The notes beneath the pieces are model-generated. The model ran no database searches. It saw nothing but the letters and a program-made list of their open reading frames with translations, and was not told where the DNA came from. Positions 5,842-15,525 of a DNA stretch of 41,024 nt are shown here, one piece after another. Origin of the DNA: a virus. How positions within the stretch are numbered: the stretch's first letter is position 1; every line of letters starts with the position of its first letter. The stretch lies in IMG/VR virus record IMGVR_UViG_3300010157_000115, positions 1 to 41,024 of that record. One strand, 5' to 3'. The position numbers and the translations under genes were made by a program.

Positions 5842-8691
5842 ATGACCACGAGGAATGAGTTTCTGACTCTGGTACTCCCGCCGCTGCACGAAGGTGAGCA
5901 TTACTGCGCTTTTGGCATTAAGACGGTGACTGATAAGGACGTTGTTCGGCAAAAGTTTGTTGGCAGCATAGAGGAGATAAGCGCACGAGCAGATGCGTTG
6001 GTTGGGGAAGAATTTAATGCGTTCTTTGCTATGGCTAAGTTTGGCGACCCGAAGGCTGGTCGTACTACTAATAACGCTATATCGCTGAAGTCGTTTTACA
6101 TTGATCTCGATTGTGGCCCGGGCAAGCCGTATGTAGATTTGAGCGAAGGTCTATTGGCCCTGCGTAGCTTTTGCAAGACCGCCGGACTACCACGCCCCAC
6201 GATTGTTAAATCGGGCTTGGGGGCACATATCTATTGGGTGCTAGACACAGATATTCCACGCAAGGAATGGAAGTCTTACGCTGACCGCCTCAAGGAGCTA
6301 TGTGTAGAGCACAGGTTTGACGTTGACCCAGCCGTAACTGGCGAGGCTGCACGTGTGCTGCGCGTACCTGAGACATACCACGTTAAAGACCCAACTAATC
6401 CGATCTTGGTCGAGATACTGCACACGGCCCCCACGCTGCCATTGAGCACAGTGCAGCAACTGTTTGCCCCTAGCGATGACATCCTAAAGGCATTGGAGAA
6501 ATCTGAGTACCGCCGCCCGATGGATGCAGTCACGATGGCGCTTATGGGTAGCAGCCAGTCACGCTTTAAGACAATCCTGATTAAGTCAGTAGAAGGCACG
6601 GGATGTAAACAGATACTTAACATCTATGAGAACCAAGCGACTATTGCCGAGCCGCTATGGAGGGCAGGACTAAGCATTGCGCACCATTGTGTTGACAACA
6701 ACAAGGCCATCCATGTCTTGTCTAAGCAGCACCCCGACTACTCTGCACACGAGACAGAACGTAAGGCCAACGAGACCAAAGGCCCATACACCTGCGAGAC
6801 ATTTAAGAAGCTAAACCCCATCGGTTGCGAAGGCTGCACACACAAGATAACTTCCCCAATACAAATTGGTAGGGAGATTGCTGAGGCTACGGCAGAAGAA
6901 AACGTAGTCATGGACTTGGAGCCTGAGACAAAAGAACTCAAACAATTCACCATACCTACTTACCCGTTCCCGTTTTTCCGTGGCAAGGGTGGTGGTATCT
7001 ACATTAGAGCCAAGGACAAAGACGATAACGACATAGACGAAATTGTTTACCCGTATGACTTCTATGTGGTCAAGCGTATGCAAGACCCTGACTTAGGCGA
7101 GACCCTGCTGCTACGACTGCACCTACCTCAAGACGGGGTTCGTGAATGGATTATGACGTTGCCTAACGTGTTGTCCAAAGAGAAGTTTATTGGGACTGTT
7201 GCATCGTTTGGCGTAACCGCGCTGGGCAAGAAGCAAGATTCCTTGATGTTCTATATAACTAAATGGGTAGAGGCATTACAAATGAATTCCAAAGCGGAAA
7301 AAGCGCATAGGCAGTTTGGTTGGATTGAGGACGAGTCGGGCATCATCGTTGGCGATAGAGAAGTACGCGCTACCGAGACGGTATATAGCCCACCATCGGC
7401 ACCAACCCTGCCACTAATACCGTTGTTCCAAGTCAAGGGCGACTTCCAAGTATGGAAAGACACGATTAATACATACGCTAGACCGGGTATGGAGTGCAGG
7501 GCATTTGCTTTCTTCATGGGGTTTGGCACACTGCTGATGAAGTTTACCAACCTAGATGGGTTCCTACTCAACTTGGTAAGCCGCGAGTCAGGGTCAGGCA
7601 AGACCACGATCTTGCAAGCTATCAACAGTATCTACGGAAGGCCCAAAGAGCTACTACTATCCCCCAAGGATACGTACAACTCCCGCATGAGCCGCCTTGG
7701 TGTGATGCAAAGTTTTGCCGTGACGATGGACGAGATTACCAATATGGTTCCCGACCAAATGTCCAACCAAGTGTACGACGTAACTTCAGGTCGTGGCAAG
7801 AACCGTATGAAGCAGCACGATAACGCCGAGCGTAGGAACGACACCAAGTTTCAGACCGGCCTTATCACTTCATCTAACCGCTACATAACTGATGCGCTGC
7901 TATCTATAAAGGGTTTTCCTGATGGCGAACTGAAACGTATTTTGGAAATCAACATCAAGCCCGATCCGTTTGACGACGCCACATGGGCACGCGAACACTT
8001 TGGAAAGCTGATGAACAACTATGGGCACGCCATTGAGCCGTTCTGCAAGGCGTTGGTCGAGCAACTGCCAATGGTCAAGGAGAAACTATCCGAGATGCAA
8101 GCGCGAGTAGAGCGCATTGGCGAGATTAAAAACGCTGAGCGGTACTGGGCACTGATGGCATCCCTTGCGCTAACTGGTGGGTCTATTGCCAAAATTCTTG
8201 GGTTACACGATATTCCGGTCAAGCCTGTGTTTGACTACGCCATCGAATTGATTAAGGAGACACGCGCCCGCAACCGTGAGTACATGTTTGACGGGGATGA
8301 TTTCTTGGGTGGCTTTTTGCAGCGGCACTTTAATGAGATACTGGTTATCAATGGCGAGAAGAACGGGCGTACAGGTTTGGATAGCGGGCCGGTTAAGGAG
8401 CCACGGGGCGCATTGACTGCGCGATATGAGCCTGATACCAAGATGCTCTATATCGTGAACCGCAGTTATCGAGAAGATTGCGGCAAAAACTTTACTAGCT
8501 ACGAGGATTCGCTATCGCCATACCGCAAGAGCGGTGCTTTGGTGGGGCAAAAGAAGAAGCGCATGACCTCAGGGACTTCAGCCAATACGCAAGCACCAGT
8601 AAACGCCCTGTGCTTTGATACTACTAAGCTGGATTTCTTTAACGAGAATGTACTGCTAAGTGAAGATATTGAACCTACCGCTGTTGATTGA
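5842..8691 (+). CDS. primase-helicase (AEP-type primase plus SF3/DUF927-type ATPase)
   Basis: A 949-aa two-part replication protein. The N-terminal archaeo-eukaryotic-primase-type domain has FYIDLDCG (Asp88, Asp90), KSGLGAHIYW (residues 123-132, the nucleotide-binding SxGxHxYW motif) and EAARVLRVPET (169-179). A Cys cluster, Cys318, Cys329 and Cys332 (GCEGC), is the usual zinc element between primase and helicase in this family. The C-terminal ATPase has Walker A ESGSGKTT (582-589) and Walker B VTMDEIT (627-633), as in DUF927/superfamily-3 phage helicases. It would prime and unwind DNA at the replication fork. No DNA polymerase gene is in this window. The start has AAGGACGG upstream. Confidence 0.93.
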   Translation: MTTRNEFLTLVLPPLHEGEHYCAFGIKTVTDKDVVRQKFVGSIEEISARADALVGEEFNAFFAMAKFGDPKAGRTTNNAISLKSFYIDLDCGPGKPYVDLSEGLLALRSFCKTAGLPRPTIVKSGLGAHIYWVLDTDIPRKEWKSYADRLKELCVEHRFDVDPAVTGEAARVLRVPETYHVKDPTNPILVEILHTAPTLPLSTVQQLFAPSDDILKALEKSEYRRPMDAVTMALMGSSQSRFKTILIKSVEGTGCKQILNIYENQATIAEPLWRAGLSIAHHCVDNNKAIHVLSKQHPDYSAHETERKANETKGPYTCETFKKLNPIGCEGCTHKITSPIQIGREIAEATAEENVVMDLEPETKELKQFTIPTYPFPFFRGKGGGIYIRAKDKDDNDIDEIVYPYDFYVVKRMQDPDLGETLLLRLHLPQDGVREWIMTLPNVLSKEKFIGTVASFGVTALGKKQDSLMFYITKWVEALQMNSKAEKAHRQFGWIEDESGIIVGDREVRATETVYSPPSAPTLPLIPLFQVKGDFQVWKDTINTYARPGMECRAFAFFMGFGTLLMKFTNLDGFLLNLVSRESGSGKTTILQAINSIYGRPKELLLSPKDTYNSRMSRLGVMQSFAVTMDEITNMVPDQMSNQVYDVTSGRGKNRMKQHDNAERRNDTKFQTGLITSSNRYITDALLSIKGFPDGELKRILEINIKPDPFDDATWAREHFGKLMNNYGHAIEPFCKALVEQLPMVKEKLSEMQARVERIGEIKNAERYWALMASLALTGGSIAKILGLHDIPVKPVFDYAIELIKETRARNREYMFDGDDFLGGFLQRHFNEILVINGEKNGRTGLDSGPVKEPRGALTARYEPDTKMLYIVNRSYREDCGKNFTSYEDSLSPYRKSGALVGQKKKRMTSGTSANTQAPVNALCFDTTKLDFFNENVLLSEDIEPTAVD

Positions 8692-8860
8692 ATGGAATAA
8701 GTTTCAACCGGGCACATCTTTCTTTGTGCCTTGTTTAGATCGCAAGGGCGTCCAGAACTTTATCCTGCAAGAAGCCAAACGGCTTGGGTTAAGCGTTGTT
8801 TCCAAACAAGTTATTGAGAACAAAATTTATGGGGTGCGCACGTGGCGCAACGAGGATTAA
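8660..8860 (+). CDS. small conserved protein overlapping the primase end
   Basis: A 66-aa frame from GTG 8660, overlapping the end of the primase-helicase gene by 32 bp. TTG 8669 or TTG 8684 are alternative starts, and none has a clear ribosome binding site. The body FQPGTSFFVPCLDRKGVQNF, then LGLSVVSKQVIENKIYGVRTWR, is a compact alpha/beta pattern seen in small phage proteins found after replication genes (a PGTSFFVPC motif and a GVRxWR end). No function is known. Its TAA sits in a 14-bp palindrome shared with the stop of the convergent 2221-aa gene. Confidence 0.65.
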   Translation: MKILNLPLLIEWNKFQPGTSFFVPCLDRKGVQNFILQEAKRLGLSVVSKQVIENKIYGVRTWRNED

Positions 8861-8876
8861 TCCTCAAAGAACTTTG
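8852..8876. promoter_or_regulatory. palindrome at the convergent gene junction, possible bidirectional terminator
   Basis: GAGGATTAATCCTC (8852-8865) is a perfect 14-bp palindrome that contains both stop codons: TAA at 8858-8860 for the rightward gene and TTA at 8857-8859 for the leftward gene. A second small dyad, CAAAG-AA-CTTTG (8865-8876), follows directly. There is no intergenic space at all between the two opposed transcription units, so any terminator must lie here or within coding sequence. Terminator function is inference, since neither side has a clear T-run. Confidence 0.4.
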
Positions 8877-11800
8877 CTTCGATCTCAGGACGCAACTTCT
8901 TGTTAAACACAACGCCGTTAATCATGTTCTTTTCAGCGTTTTTACGCGCTATTATGGACTTCTGTTTAGTATCACTAGTAATACGTTCGGTGGGATGTGC
9001 TGCATTGAAAGAGGCAATGCCATCGTTTACTTCATCAAGCATCTGCGTGTCGCCAGCAGTTTTTGCCATGTCGTATAGATTTAACAACCGCACTCTGCGT
9101 TGTAGAACTTCCCGCTCAAATGACTTAGCAGCAGAAGTTTTCTCGTAGGTACTAGACAGGTTTGCTGGGGAAAACCCAAAGGCTTGCATCACTGAGTTGT
9201 ACGCACTGATATCTTCTTCAATTGGATCACCCTTAAGAGTCTTAGCGCCCTCGGTCATATAACGGAAACCCTTCATACCATTACGCACGAAGCTAGGGGC
9301 CAGTGATTCAATGGCGCGTTCTACGTGCCCCTCGTTCATCATCTTGATTGCCTTATCCGCATTGACTGCGTATGAAGCAGCGGGGCCAAGAGCTTGTTGA
9401 ATAGCAGTCAAAGCAAAGCCATGATCGGCAATGCTACGTGGGTCATCCCGATAAATCAAATCCGTTGCAACACCTATACGGTTGGAGAACTCCATGTTGG
9501 TTGCGTAGTTCAACGGGCCTTTGTACAAGAACTCGCCAAAAATATCCCGCATCTGCTCGTTGAAGTCATACGGCTCATCATCATTGCCAAATAGCGCATG
9601 AATCATGGTAGCCAATGTAGACATAGCGCCGTAGAACGGCAAGCCCTTTGCGCCACCAAACGCCATTGCCATACCATAGGTTGCAAGAAGTTGTTTACGT
9701 GCGGCGTCTCGTACTGATTTACTCTCGCCTTTGAAGGCTTGATGAAACGCACGGGCCATAACAAACGCGCTGTTCCATACAAAAGATTTAAACGTGAAAG
9801 CTACGCGACCTAACGGGTGCTGCATCCACTTAGGCGCGGTAGCTGCGATACCTGAGGTATGGACATCTTTTACTGCGGTAATGGCTTCGCGGATAGCGTC
9901 TTGCTCACTCTTGCCACTTTGCCTTGCCAAATCATAGGCAGCTATAGCTGTAGTAGCGCGGTTGTATTTCTCAGTTGCCGAGAATGGTAAAGCTAACCCG
10001 TTGAGTATTTTTGCCTTGACCCCAGTGAAATCCGCAGTAGTTTCTCTACGCCCTTCCAGCACTTCCCGGGCTGTTGTGTGTTCAAGCTGGGCGTGATCCA
10101 TCATGGATTGATACAGCGCCTTGTACCGTGGGTTGTTCTGCCACTGGTTGACCGCGACTTTGCCAGCGTTGAGCATTGCGGTACTAGCGTTACCAATACC
10201 ATACCTACCCCCAAGCATGGGCCAGACTAACATAGGCAGCGAGGTTACGTTAATTAGCGCAGAGGACACGTTTCCTGCAATGTACTCAAAGTAACTTAAT
10301 GTCGTAGCCCCGTGCGTAAGAGCGCCATAGGTAGGGTTGTGAAAAAAGTTAGACTGGCTGCGAATGTTATCCGCCGCTGCGTATATATCAGACTGCTTAG
10401 CGTTTTCTGCTTGCGCACCGATCTCGCCTAACGCTTCATCAATTTTAGAAGAGTACTCAGAGTTAGCCAGTTTCCTTGCCCACTTGATTGACACATCACC
10501 ATAAGCACGAATGATGTCACGCTCCATACCCCGCACGTTGTCGCGTTTCATAAACTGTTTGGCAATAGACTGGGCAGGGAACAAGGCAAGGTAAGACTGG
10601 TACACGCTATCAAGCTGCTGCTGGCTTGCGCCTTTCTTTTGCAGATCAGCCATGATAGTTCCCAAGAAGGAGCCGGGAGGTATGCCCGCACCACCAAATC
10701 TAATTGACTGCAAGTTTTGGTATAGCTTGTGCGGCTGGTTCTTAAGCTCAGTTTGGACAAACTGGTCACGCTCACGAATAGACTGAAATGCAGAAGCAGC
10801 ACGTTCCCCACTCGTAGGGTCAGTGTACTCTACCCAAAAATCACCACGGCGTAGGAACGGGATATAGCCTGTAAGTCTCTTGCGTGTCTCAAACTGCAAC
10901 TTCAGTTTAGCTGCTAGGCTAGGTGTCACATTACGCAGAAGAAAGGCTTCGTACTCTTTTAACGACCCATCGTAAAAGTTGCGTACCGTTGTATATACAT
11001 CCCGCACTTTAGCAGGCAACGAGTTAAACGCAGCCCGCATCTGTGCAGCCTTAGCAGCCTGTGCCGGTGTAGCTTTAAATTTGGGGTCAGCCAAATCAAT
11101 CTCTTCTATGCTTGCGTCATAGGCAAGCTGGTTAAGGCGCTCCATGGCTTGTGGGTGTGCTTTTTGCGCAGCCAACATCGTTTTGTATTCTTGGTTGGCT
11201 TTACCAATACGTTGCTCTTGGTTGCCATTACGCATCTCAAGCGCGTTCAACAGCTTCTGTATAGAAGGCAGTTGTTTGCCGTACAGGGTATTTAAGTTAT
11301 CTAAGCGCAGCAAACCAAACAGAGTCCTAGTAACGCTTGGCCCCATGTACATTGGGCTGTTCTTGTTGCTGATGTTGGAGAACGTGTTCTTAGCATCTTC
11401 TAGTGTTTGCCCCACCAAATTTGGCATAGACTTTCCAATATTCCCCACAGCATTAATTGCGGAGTTAACGGCAGACCCCATACCCAAGAACAAAACTTCA
11501 GCGTTGTTTGGCTCTACATCTTTAGAGATATCAATAGCGTTATTGACAAACTTTAATCCTGCGTCATAGGCAGAGGTGGGAAAACCAAAAAAGTCAGCAA
11601 TTGAACGCATGATGCGCACAAACATGTTTTCGCTGCGTGGTGCTTTAAGCGTCTTAAGCAGGGCTTGGAACTCAGGGTTGCCGGTCAACTCAGCAGCAAA
11701 CTCTTGTAGGTTCTTTGCCCCGTAGGTAGTACCAAACTGGTTTTTAATCTGATCGAAGAACTTGATGAATTCTTTAGTCAGCGGGTGGTTGGGGTTATCC

Positions 11801-14800
11801 AACACATGCGAAATAGCAGCGTGCGTAACTTCATGGATAACTGTATGCGCGTTTAGCCCGTTAGTTGGATCAAGCGTAATCGTGTTGGTAACCGGGTCGT
11901 AGGAACCAGCCTTGCCAAATGCAAGTGGAAGGTTTATTTGCATTCCTTCCAATGAGTCTGCATAAACGACTGTGCCGTATGTAGTATTGTCAAAATCTTT
12001 AATTCCACGGGTATCAACTCCCTCATACCCCAGAGCTTTCATTACTCTGGTAGAAGCTGAATCTAAATAATAGCTTTCAAAAGCGGCATCATATTTTTGT
12101 ACATCTGCCTTAGCTTCACTTACCGCACGTTCAATAACATTGCGAAGGTATTGTGAGGAAACTTTTGATACCCCTGAAAATTCAAGTTTATGTACTGCTT
12201 CTTCTAAATTTTCTTGGTATCGAGCGCTATTAGGGTCATTTTCTACCAAACTATTAATTCGTCTAAGTCCAGTATGAAGGCTTTCAGCGTTACTTGCAAT
12301 TACCGGTTTTGCCAAATTAAATTTAGAAAGGTCTACTTTATGTAGGGGACGGCCATTTCGCGTTGAAAATGTAGATGGCTTAACCGGTGCCCCAGTAAAA
12401 TACACACCAGTGCCAAAATGCCCAGTGCTTCTACCACCCATTATTCTTCCAAGAGTAGTATCTCTTCCATACCCAAGATCGCCTTCATGGTAGGCTACAT
12501 CTTTACCTAAAGCCATCGGCCCTTCCGGATTCCCAATAACAATTTTAGTTTTCAACCCAAGCGATTGAATTTTACGCAGTACGCGCTGAAGCTCTGGTGT
12601 CTTGATGGTGTTGACCAAATGCCCAAGAAGACCATTAAGATCGCTCTTACCCGCAAGGTTACGTCCAGCTTCATCAAGCTGCGGGCCTACATAAACAGGT
12701 GAAAAAAGTTTTTTGCCTGTGCGCTCAAAAATAGCGGCGTTTATTGCCTCAGCATCCCGTTCTGCATCGGCGTCGGTATATTCAGTAGTTTTCTTTTGCG
12801 GGGCTTCCCGCATATAGTTTTCTACTATGTTTTTAGCGCGACCTTCAAAATCTTGAACAGCTTTACGGGTTACGTTGGAAATAACTGTATCGCGTTGTTC
12901 TTTAGGCAGGCTTCGCAAATAAGCCAGCAGTTGCGGTGCGTCTCCACCAGACGCGGCAATAGCTTTTGCTATGCCCTCAAGTTCCCGTTGATTCTTAGGA
13001 ATTTGCGCCGGTTCTTCTGATTTAGCAATGATGCCTTGCAGGTCTAGGTACCGATTGAGCAGCGCGGGCAGGCGCAGCATATTGTGTTCTTCAGTCCCAA
13101 CTTGGGATTCAGCAGGAATTTCTTTGGGGTCAAACCCTAGCTTCTTAGCTACATCCAGCACAACGCCCCGCATCATGCTGTCGGTTTTCTTGTTGTTATC
13201 CTCAACAAACTTAGTGCGTTCTTGCTCCGCTTCAGTTGCACCCTGCTCAGCTTTAATCTTATCCGCCGCAGCCTTTTTACCTATTGGCTTGGCTGCTGGT
13301 TCTTCTTGTCCTTGCGTTTCTGTTTGCTGGGTTTCAATGGTTTGATCGCCACTTGGGGTTCCTTCTTGAGTTTCTGTGGGGGTAACGGGTTTGGTTATCG
13401 GGGCTGTCTCTAATGTACTGGGCTGCTGGCTTTCTCCTGCAACAGGCTGCTCAGTAACTGCTCCAGCAGGTACCACTCGATTGGGTTCAGTTGGTTCAAC
13501 GTTTCCGGTGCTGGGCAAGTTAATGGGCTGGCTAGGAATTGCAGCGCCTGCTCCACTTGGCTGTTCGACATCTCTTGCAACATTTTCGGCTCCTTGAAAT
13601 TCAGGACGCGCTAAAAAAGCGTCAATTTTTTCTTTAATAGGTTGGCTACGGTTCTCGGAATACGCTTCAAGTATCCGTTTAACTTCAATAGCATCGGTTG
13701 GGTTGGCAATGTCCTTACCGTCCAACAACTTGTTTTTACGAATGAGCGCAGTATGCCCGATACCTAGACTTTTTAAAGCATCGTCATTAATAATTGTAGG
13801 AAGTTCTTGTGGGGTAGCTGGTACAGATTTTTGTACAACTACCGGCTCCGTCGATACACCGGGCGCTACGTTCACCGGAGTAGTTTCTGGTTGTACCACC
13901 GCCGGGGGGGTTGTTATGGGTTGCGTAGGGGCAGCTTGTGGCCCACGTTTAGCAGCCAACGCCGCAGTTTCAGCCTGCACCTGCCCAAGGGTCTTAGATA
14001 ACGGTGATGGCTGTTTTGCCAACGATACTAAATCGGTGGGTGTATTGGTCAGTTCGGATAGGGCAGTCTTTAGTTTCTTCTGCGCTTCCTTAATTTCAGT
14101 AGCTTCACGCTGCTCAGCCAACCGTTGCTTATTGATCCCAGCTTTTTCGTCTTTAGTCGCAGCCTTGTCCACCGCCGGAACAAGCGTACCTTGATCTGTA
14201 AACAACTCTTGTTGCGCACCTTTGAGTTCTTTTGGCGGCTTCATCGCCCCGTACTTTTCATTAAGAGCTTTTACTTGGTCACTCTCTGTTACGGGGGGAT
14301 TTATTAGGCTTGAAGCGGGGCCAGTCTCAAATCCCGGGAGTTCTTGCTGTGCTTGGCCCTCTTGAAAACCTTCAATCTGCTGGCCCATACGCCCTACTTC
14401 AGCAGAAAGTTGGCGTTCTTGGCGTCTACCTAACGCCTCTTGGTATTGTTCTTGGCGCTCACGACCAGCACGGGCGGTTTCAGACACGCCCCCCACACCA
14501 CCAAAAGCAGCACCAGCCACTGCGCCTCTAACAGCGGACTCTACAATGCGATCCCACTCTTTGCTACCAAACACCTGTGGGTTTTTGCCTACAAAATTTT
14601 CAGCGGCAATACTGATGGCTTCTTGCATGCCTTCAGTAATACCCTCGACACCAGTGCCTTCTAGCATGCCTGCGGTCACGGAGCGTAGCAACCCCTTGTC
14701 CATGCCTGACTTCTCAAGAACTTTCTCAACGATGCCAACCTTCATAGGGCCGGTAAGGCTCTTCATTAACTTTGCGGGGAGTATTGAATCCAACGCAGCA

Positions 14801-15522
14801 GATACAGTGCCAAACAACATGGACGCCCCGGGGGCTAGTTCCCCAGTTTTCTCATAGACGTTTTGAAATACTTCAGGAGCATTTTGGGCATAAGAACCAA
14901 GAAAGACACCAGCGTTTTGCCCAATCCCTGCTTTTGCGGCAAGTTGTGGTGCGGCTTCTTTAAGCCCCTGATTAACAAACGCAGTGGCGGCTTCTCCCAC
15001 GAGGCCACGTTCTGCGGCTTGAACGGTTAATGCTTTTGCTGCGGCAGTTGCAGCGCCACGACCCGCTAATGAACCAAAACCTACTCCGGGGATAAGTGAA
15101 GTAGCGATATTGGGAACTTGCTCAACAACGTTCTCAAGCACAAAGCCGGGGATATCTCCTATGCCTTTGACATCACTCAAACTGCCGTATTGAGGCGCGT
15201 AAGATCTAGCAATTTCTTCTTGTGTCTGCTTAGCCTCGTCCATTTGCCGTTTGGCGTAATCATTAAAACCAAGAGCAGACGCCCCCATTGCGGGGATAAT
15301 GTCCCCAAAAGTAGAACCAAGCTGTTTAAGGCCACGATTAAAACTCTTACTTGCTATTTCTCCATAGGTATAGTCAGGCTTAAACCCTGACGTATCCGGT
15401 TCTTGATTTTGTTGGGGATGTTGCGCTGCCGCTATGGATTCAAGTTTACTTGGACTGGCGTTTTCTGGGCCTTCTATCCTATAAATTGTCCCATCGGGTG
15501 CTTGGACACGATAGATAGGCAT
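8857..15522 (-). CDS. giant polyvalent internal-virion protein with HEXXH peptidase and ART-like modules
   Basis: A 2221-aa protein, the largest in the window. Residues 1-20 (MPIYRVQAPDGTIYRIEGPE) are a short N-terminal module seen on many phage internal proteins. Residues 60-350 include amphipathic and hydrophobic stretches (VPNIATSLIPGVGFGSLAGR). A Pro/Gln/Thr-rich linker covers about 380-770. An ADP-ribosyltransferase-like module lies at about 1000-1190, with His1012 (AYHEG) and Tyr1041 (GTGVYFTG). A zinc-peptidase motif HEVTH is at 1230-1234. The helical C-terminus (LPFSATEKYNRATTAIAAYD near 1845, hydrophobic region near 1960) resembles large polyvalent phage protein domains. It is probably packed in the virion and ejected with DNA, as for T7 gp16 and polyvalent proteins. 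The individual activities are inferred from motifs. It lies 3 bp after the 561-aa gene. Confidence 0.85.
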   Translation of the reverse strand: MPIYRVQAPDGTIYRIEGPENASPSKLESIAAAQHPQQNQEPDTSGFKPDYTYGEIASKSFNRGLKQLGSTFGDIIPAMGASALGFNDYAKRQMDEAKQTQEEIARSYAPQYGSLSDVKGIGDIPGFVLENVVEQVPNIATSLIPGVGFGSLAGRGAATAAAKALTVQAAERGLVGEAATAFVNQGLKEAAPQLAAKAGIGQNAGVFLGSYAQNAPEVFQNVYEKTGELAPGASMLFGTVSAALDSILPAKLMKSLTGPMKVGIVEKVLEKSGMDKGLLRSVTAGMLEGTGVEGITEGMQEAISIAAENFVGKNPQVFGSKEWDRIVESAVRGAVAGAAFGGVGGVSETARAGRERQEQYQEALGRRQERQLSAEVGRMGQQIEGFQEGQAQQELPGFETGPASSLINPPVTESDQVKALNEKYGAMKPPKELKGAQQELFTDQGTLVPAVDKAATKDEKAGINKQRLAEQREATEIKEAQKKLKTALSELTNTPTDLVSLAKQPSPLSKTLGQVQAETAALAAKRGPQAAPTQPITTPPAVVQPETTPVNVAPGVSTEPVVVQKSVPATPQELPTIINDDALKSLGIGHTALIRKNKLLDGKDIANPTDAIEVKRILEAYSENRSQPIKEKIDAFLARPEFQGAENVARDVEQPSGAGAAIPSQPINLPSTGNVEPTEPNRVVPAGAVTEQPVAGESQQPSTLETAPITKPVTPTETQEGTPSGDQTIETQQTETQGQEEPAAKPIGKKAAADKIKAEQGATEAEQERTKFVEDNNKKTDSMMRGVVLDVAKKLGFDPKEIPAESQVGTEEHNMLRLPALLNRYLDLQGIIAKSEEPAQIPKNQRELEGIAKAIAASGGDAPQLLAYLRSLPKEQRDTVISNVTRKAVQDFEGRAKNIVENYMREAPQKKTTEYTDADAERDAEAINAAIFERTGKKLFSPVYVGPQLDEAGRNLAGKSDLNGLLGHLVNTIKTPELQRVLRKIQSLGLKTKIVIGNPEGPMALGKDVAYHEGDLGYGRDTTLGRIMGGRSTGHFGTGVYFTGAPVKPSTFSTRNGRPLHKVDLSKFNLAKPVIASNAESLHTGLRRINSLVENDPNSARYQENLEEAVHKLEFSGVSKVSSQYLRNVIERAVSEAKADVQKYDAAFESYYLDSASTRVMKALGYEGVDTRGIKDFDNTTYGTVVYADSLEGMQINLPLAFGKAGSYDPVTNTITLDPTNGLNAHTVIHEVTHAAISHVLDNPNHPLTKEFIKFFDQIKNQFGTTYGAKNLQEFAAELTGNPEFQALLKTLKAPRSENMFVRIMRSIADFFGFPTSAYDAGLKFVNNAIDISKDVEPNNAEVLFLGMGSAVNSAINAVGNIGKSMPNLVGQTLEDAKNTFSNISNKNSPMYMGPSVTRTLFGLLRLDNLNTLYGKQLPSIQKLLNALEMRNGNQEQRIGKANQEYKTMLAAQKAHPQAMERLNQLAYDASIEEIDLADPKFKATPAQAAKAAQMRAAFNSLPAKVRDVYTTVRNFYDGSLKEYEAFLLRNVTPSLAAKLKLQFETRKRLTGYIPFLRRGDFWVEYTDPTSGERAASAFQSIRERDQFVQTELKNQPHKLYQNLQSIRFGGAGIPPGSFLGTIMADLQKKGASQQQLDSVYQSYLALFPAQSIAKQFMKRDNVRGMERDIIRAYGDVSIKWARKLANSEYSSKIDEALGEIGAQAENAKQSDIYAAADNIRSQSNFFHNPTYGALTHGATTLSYFEYIAGNVSSALINVTSLPMLVWPMLGGRYGIGNASTAMLNAGKVAVNQWQNNPRYKALYQSMMDHAQLEHTTAREVLEGRRETTADFTGVKAKILNGLALPFSATEKYNRATTAIAAYDLARQSGKSEQDAIREAITAVKDVHTSGIAATAPKWMQHPLGRVAFTFKSFVWNSAFVMARAFHQAFKGESKSVRDAARKQLLATYGMAMAFGGAKGLPFYGAMSTLATMIHALFGNDDEPYDFNEQMRDIFGEFLYKGPLNYATNMEFSNRIGVATDLIYRDDPRSIADHGFALTAIQQALGPAASYAVNADKAIKMMNEGHVERAIESLAPSFVRNGMKGFRYMTEGAKTLKGDPIEEDISAYNSVMQAFGFSPANLSSTYEKTSAAKSFEREVLQRRVRLLNLYDMAKTAGDTQMLDEVNDGIASFNAAHPTERITSDTKQKSIIARKNAEKNMINGVVFNKKLRPEIEAKFFED

Positions 15523-15525
15523 TAT

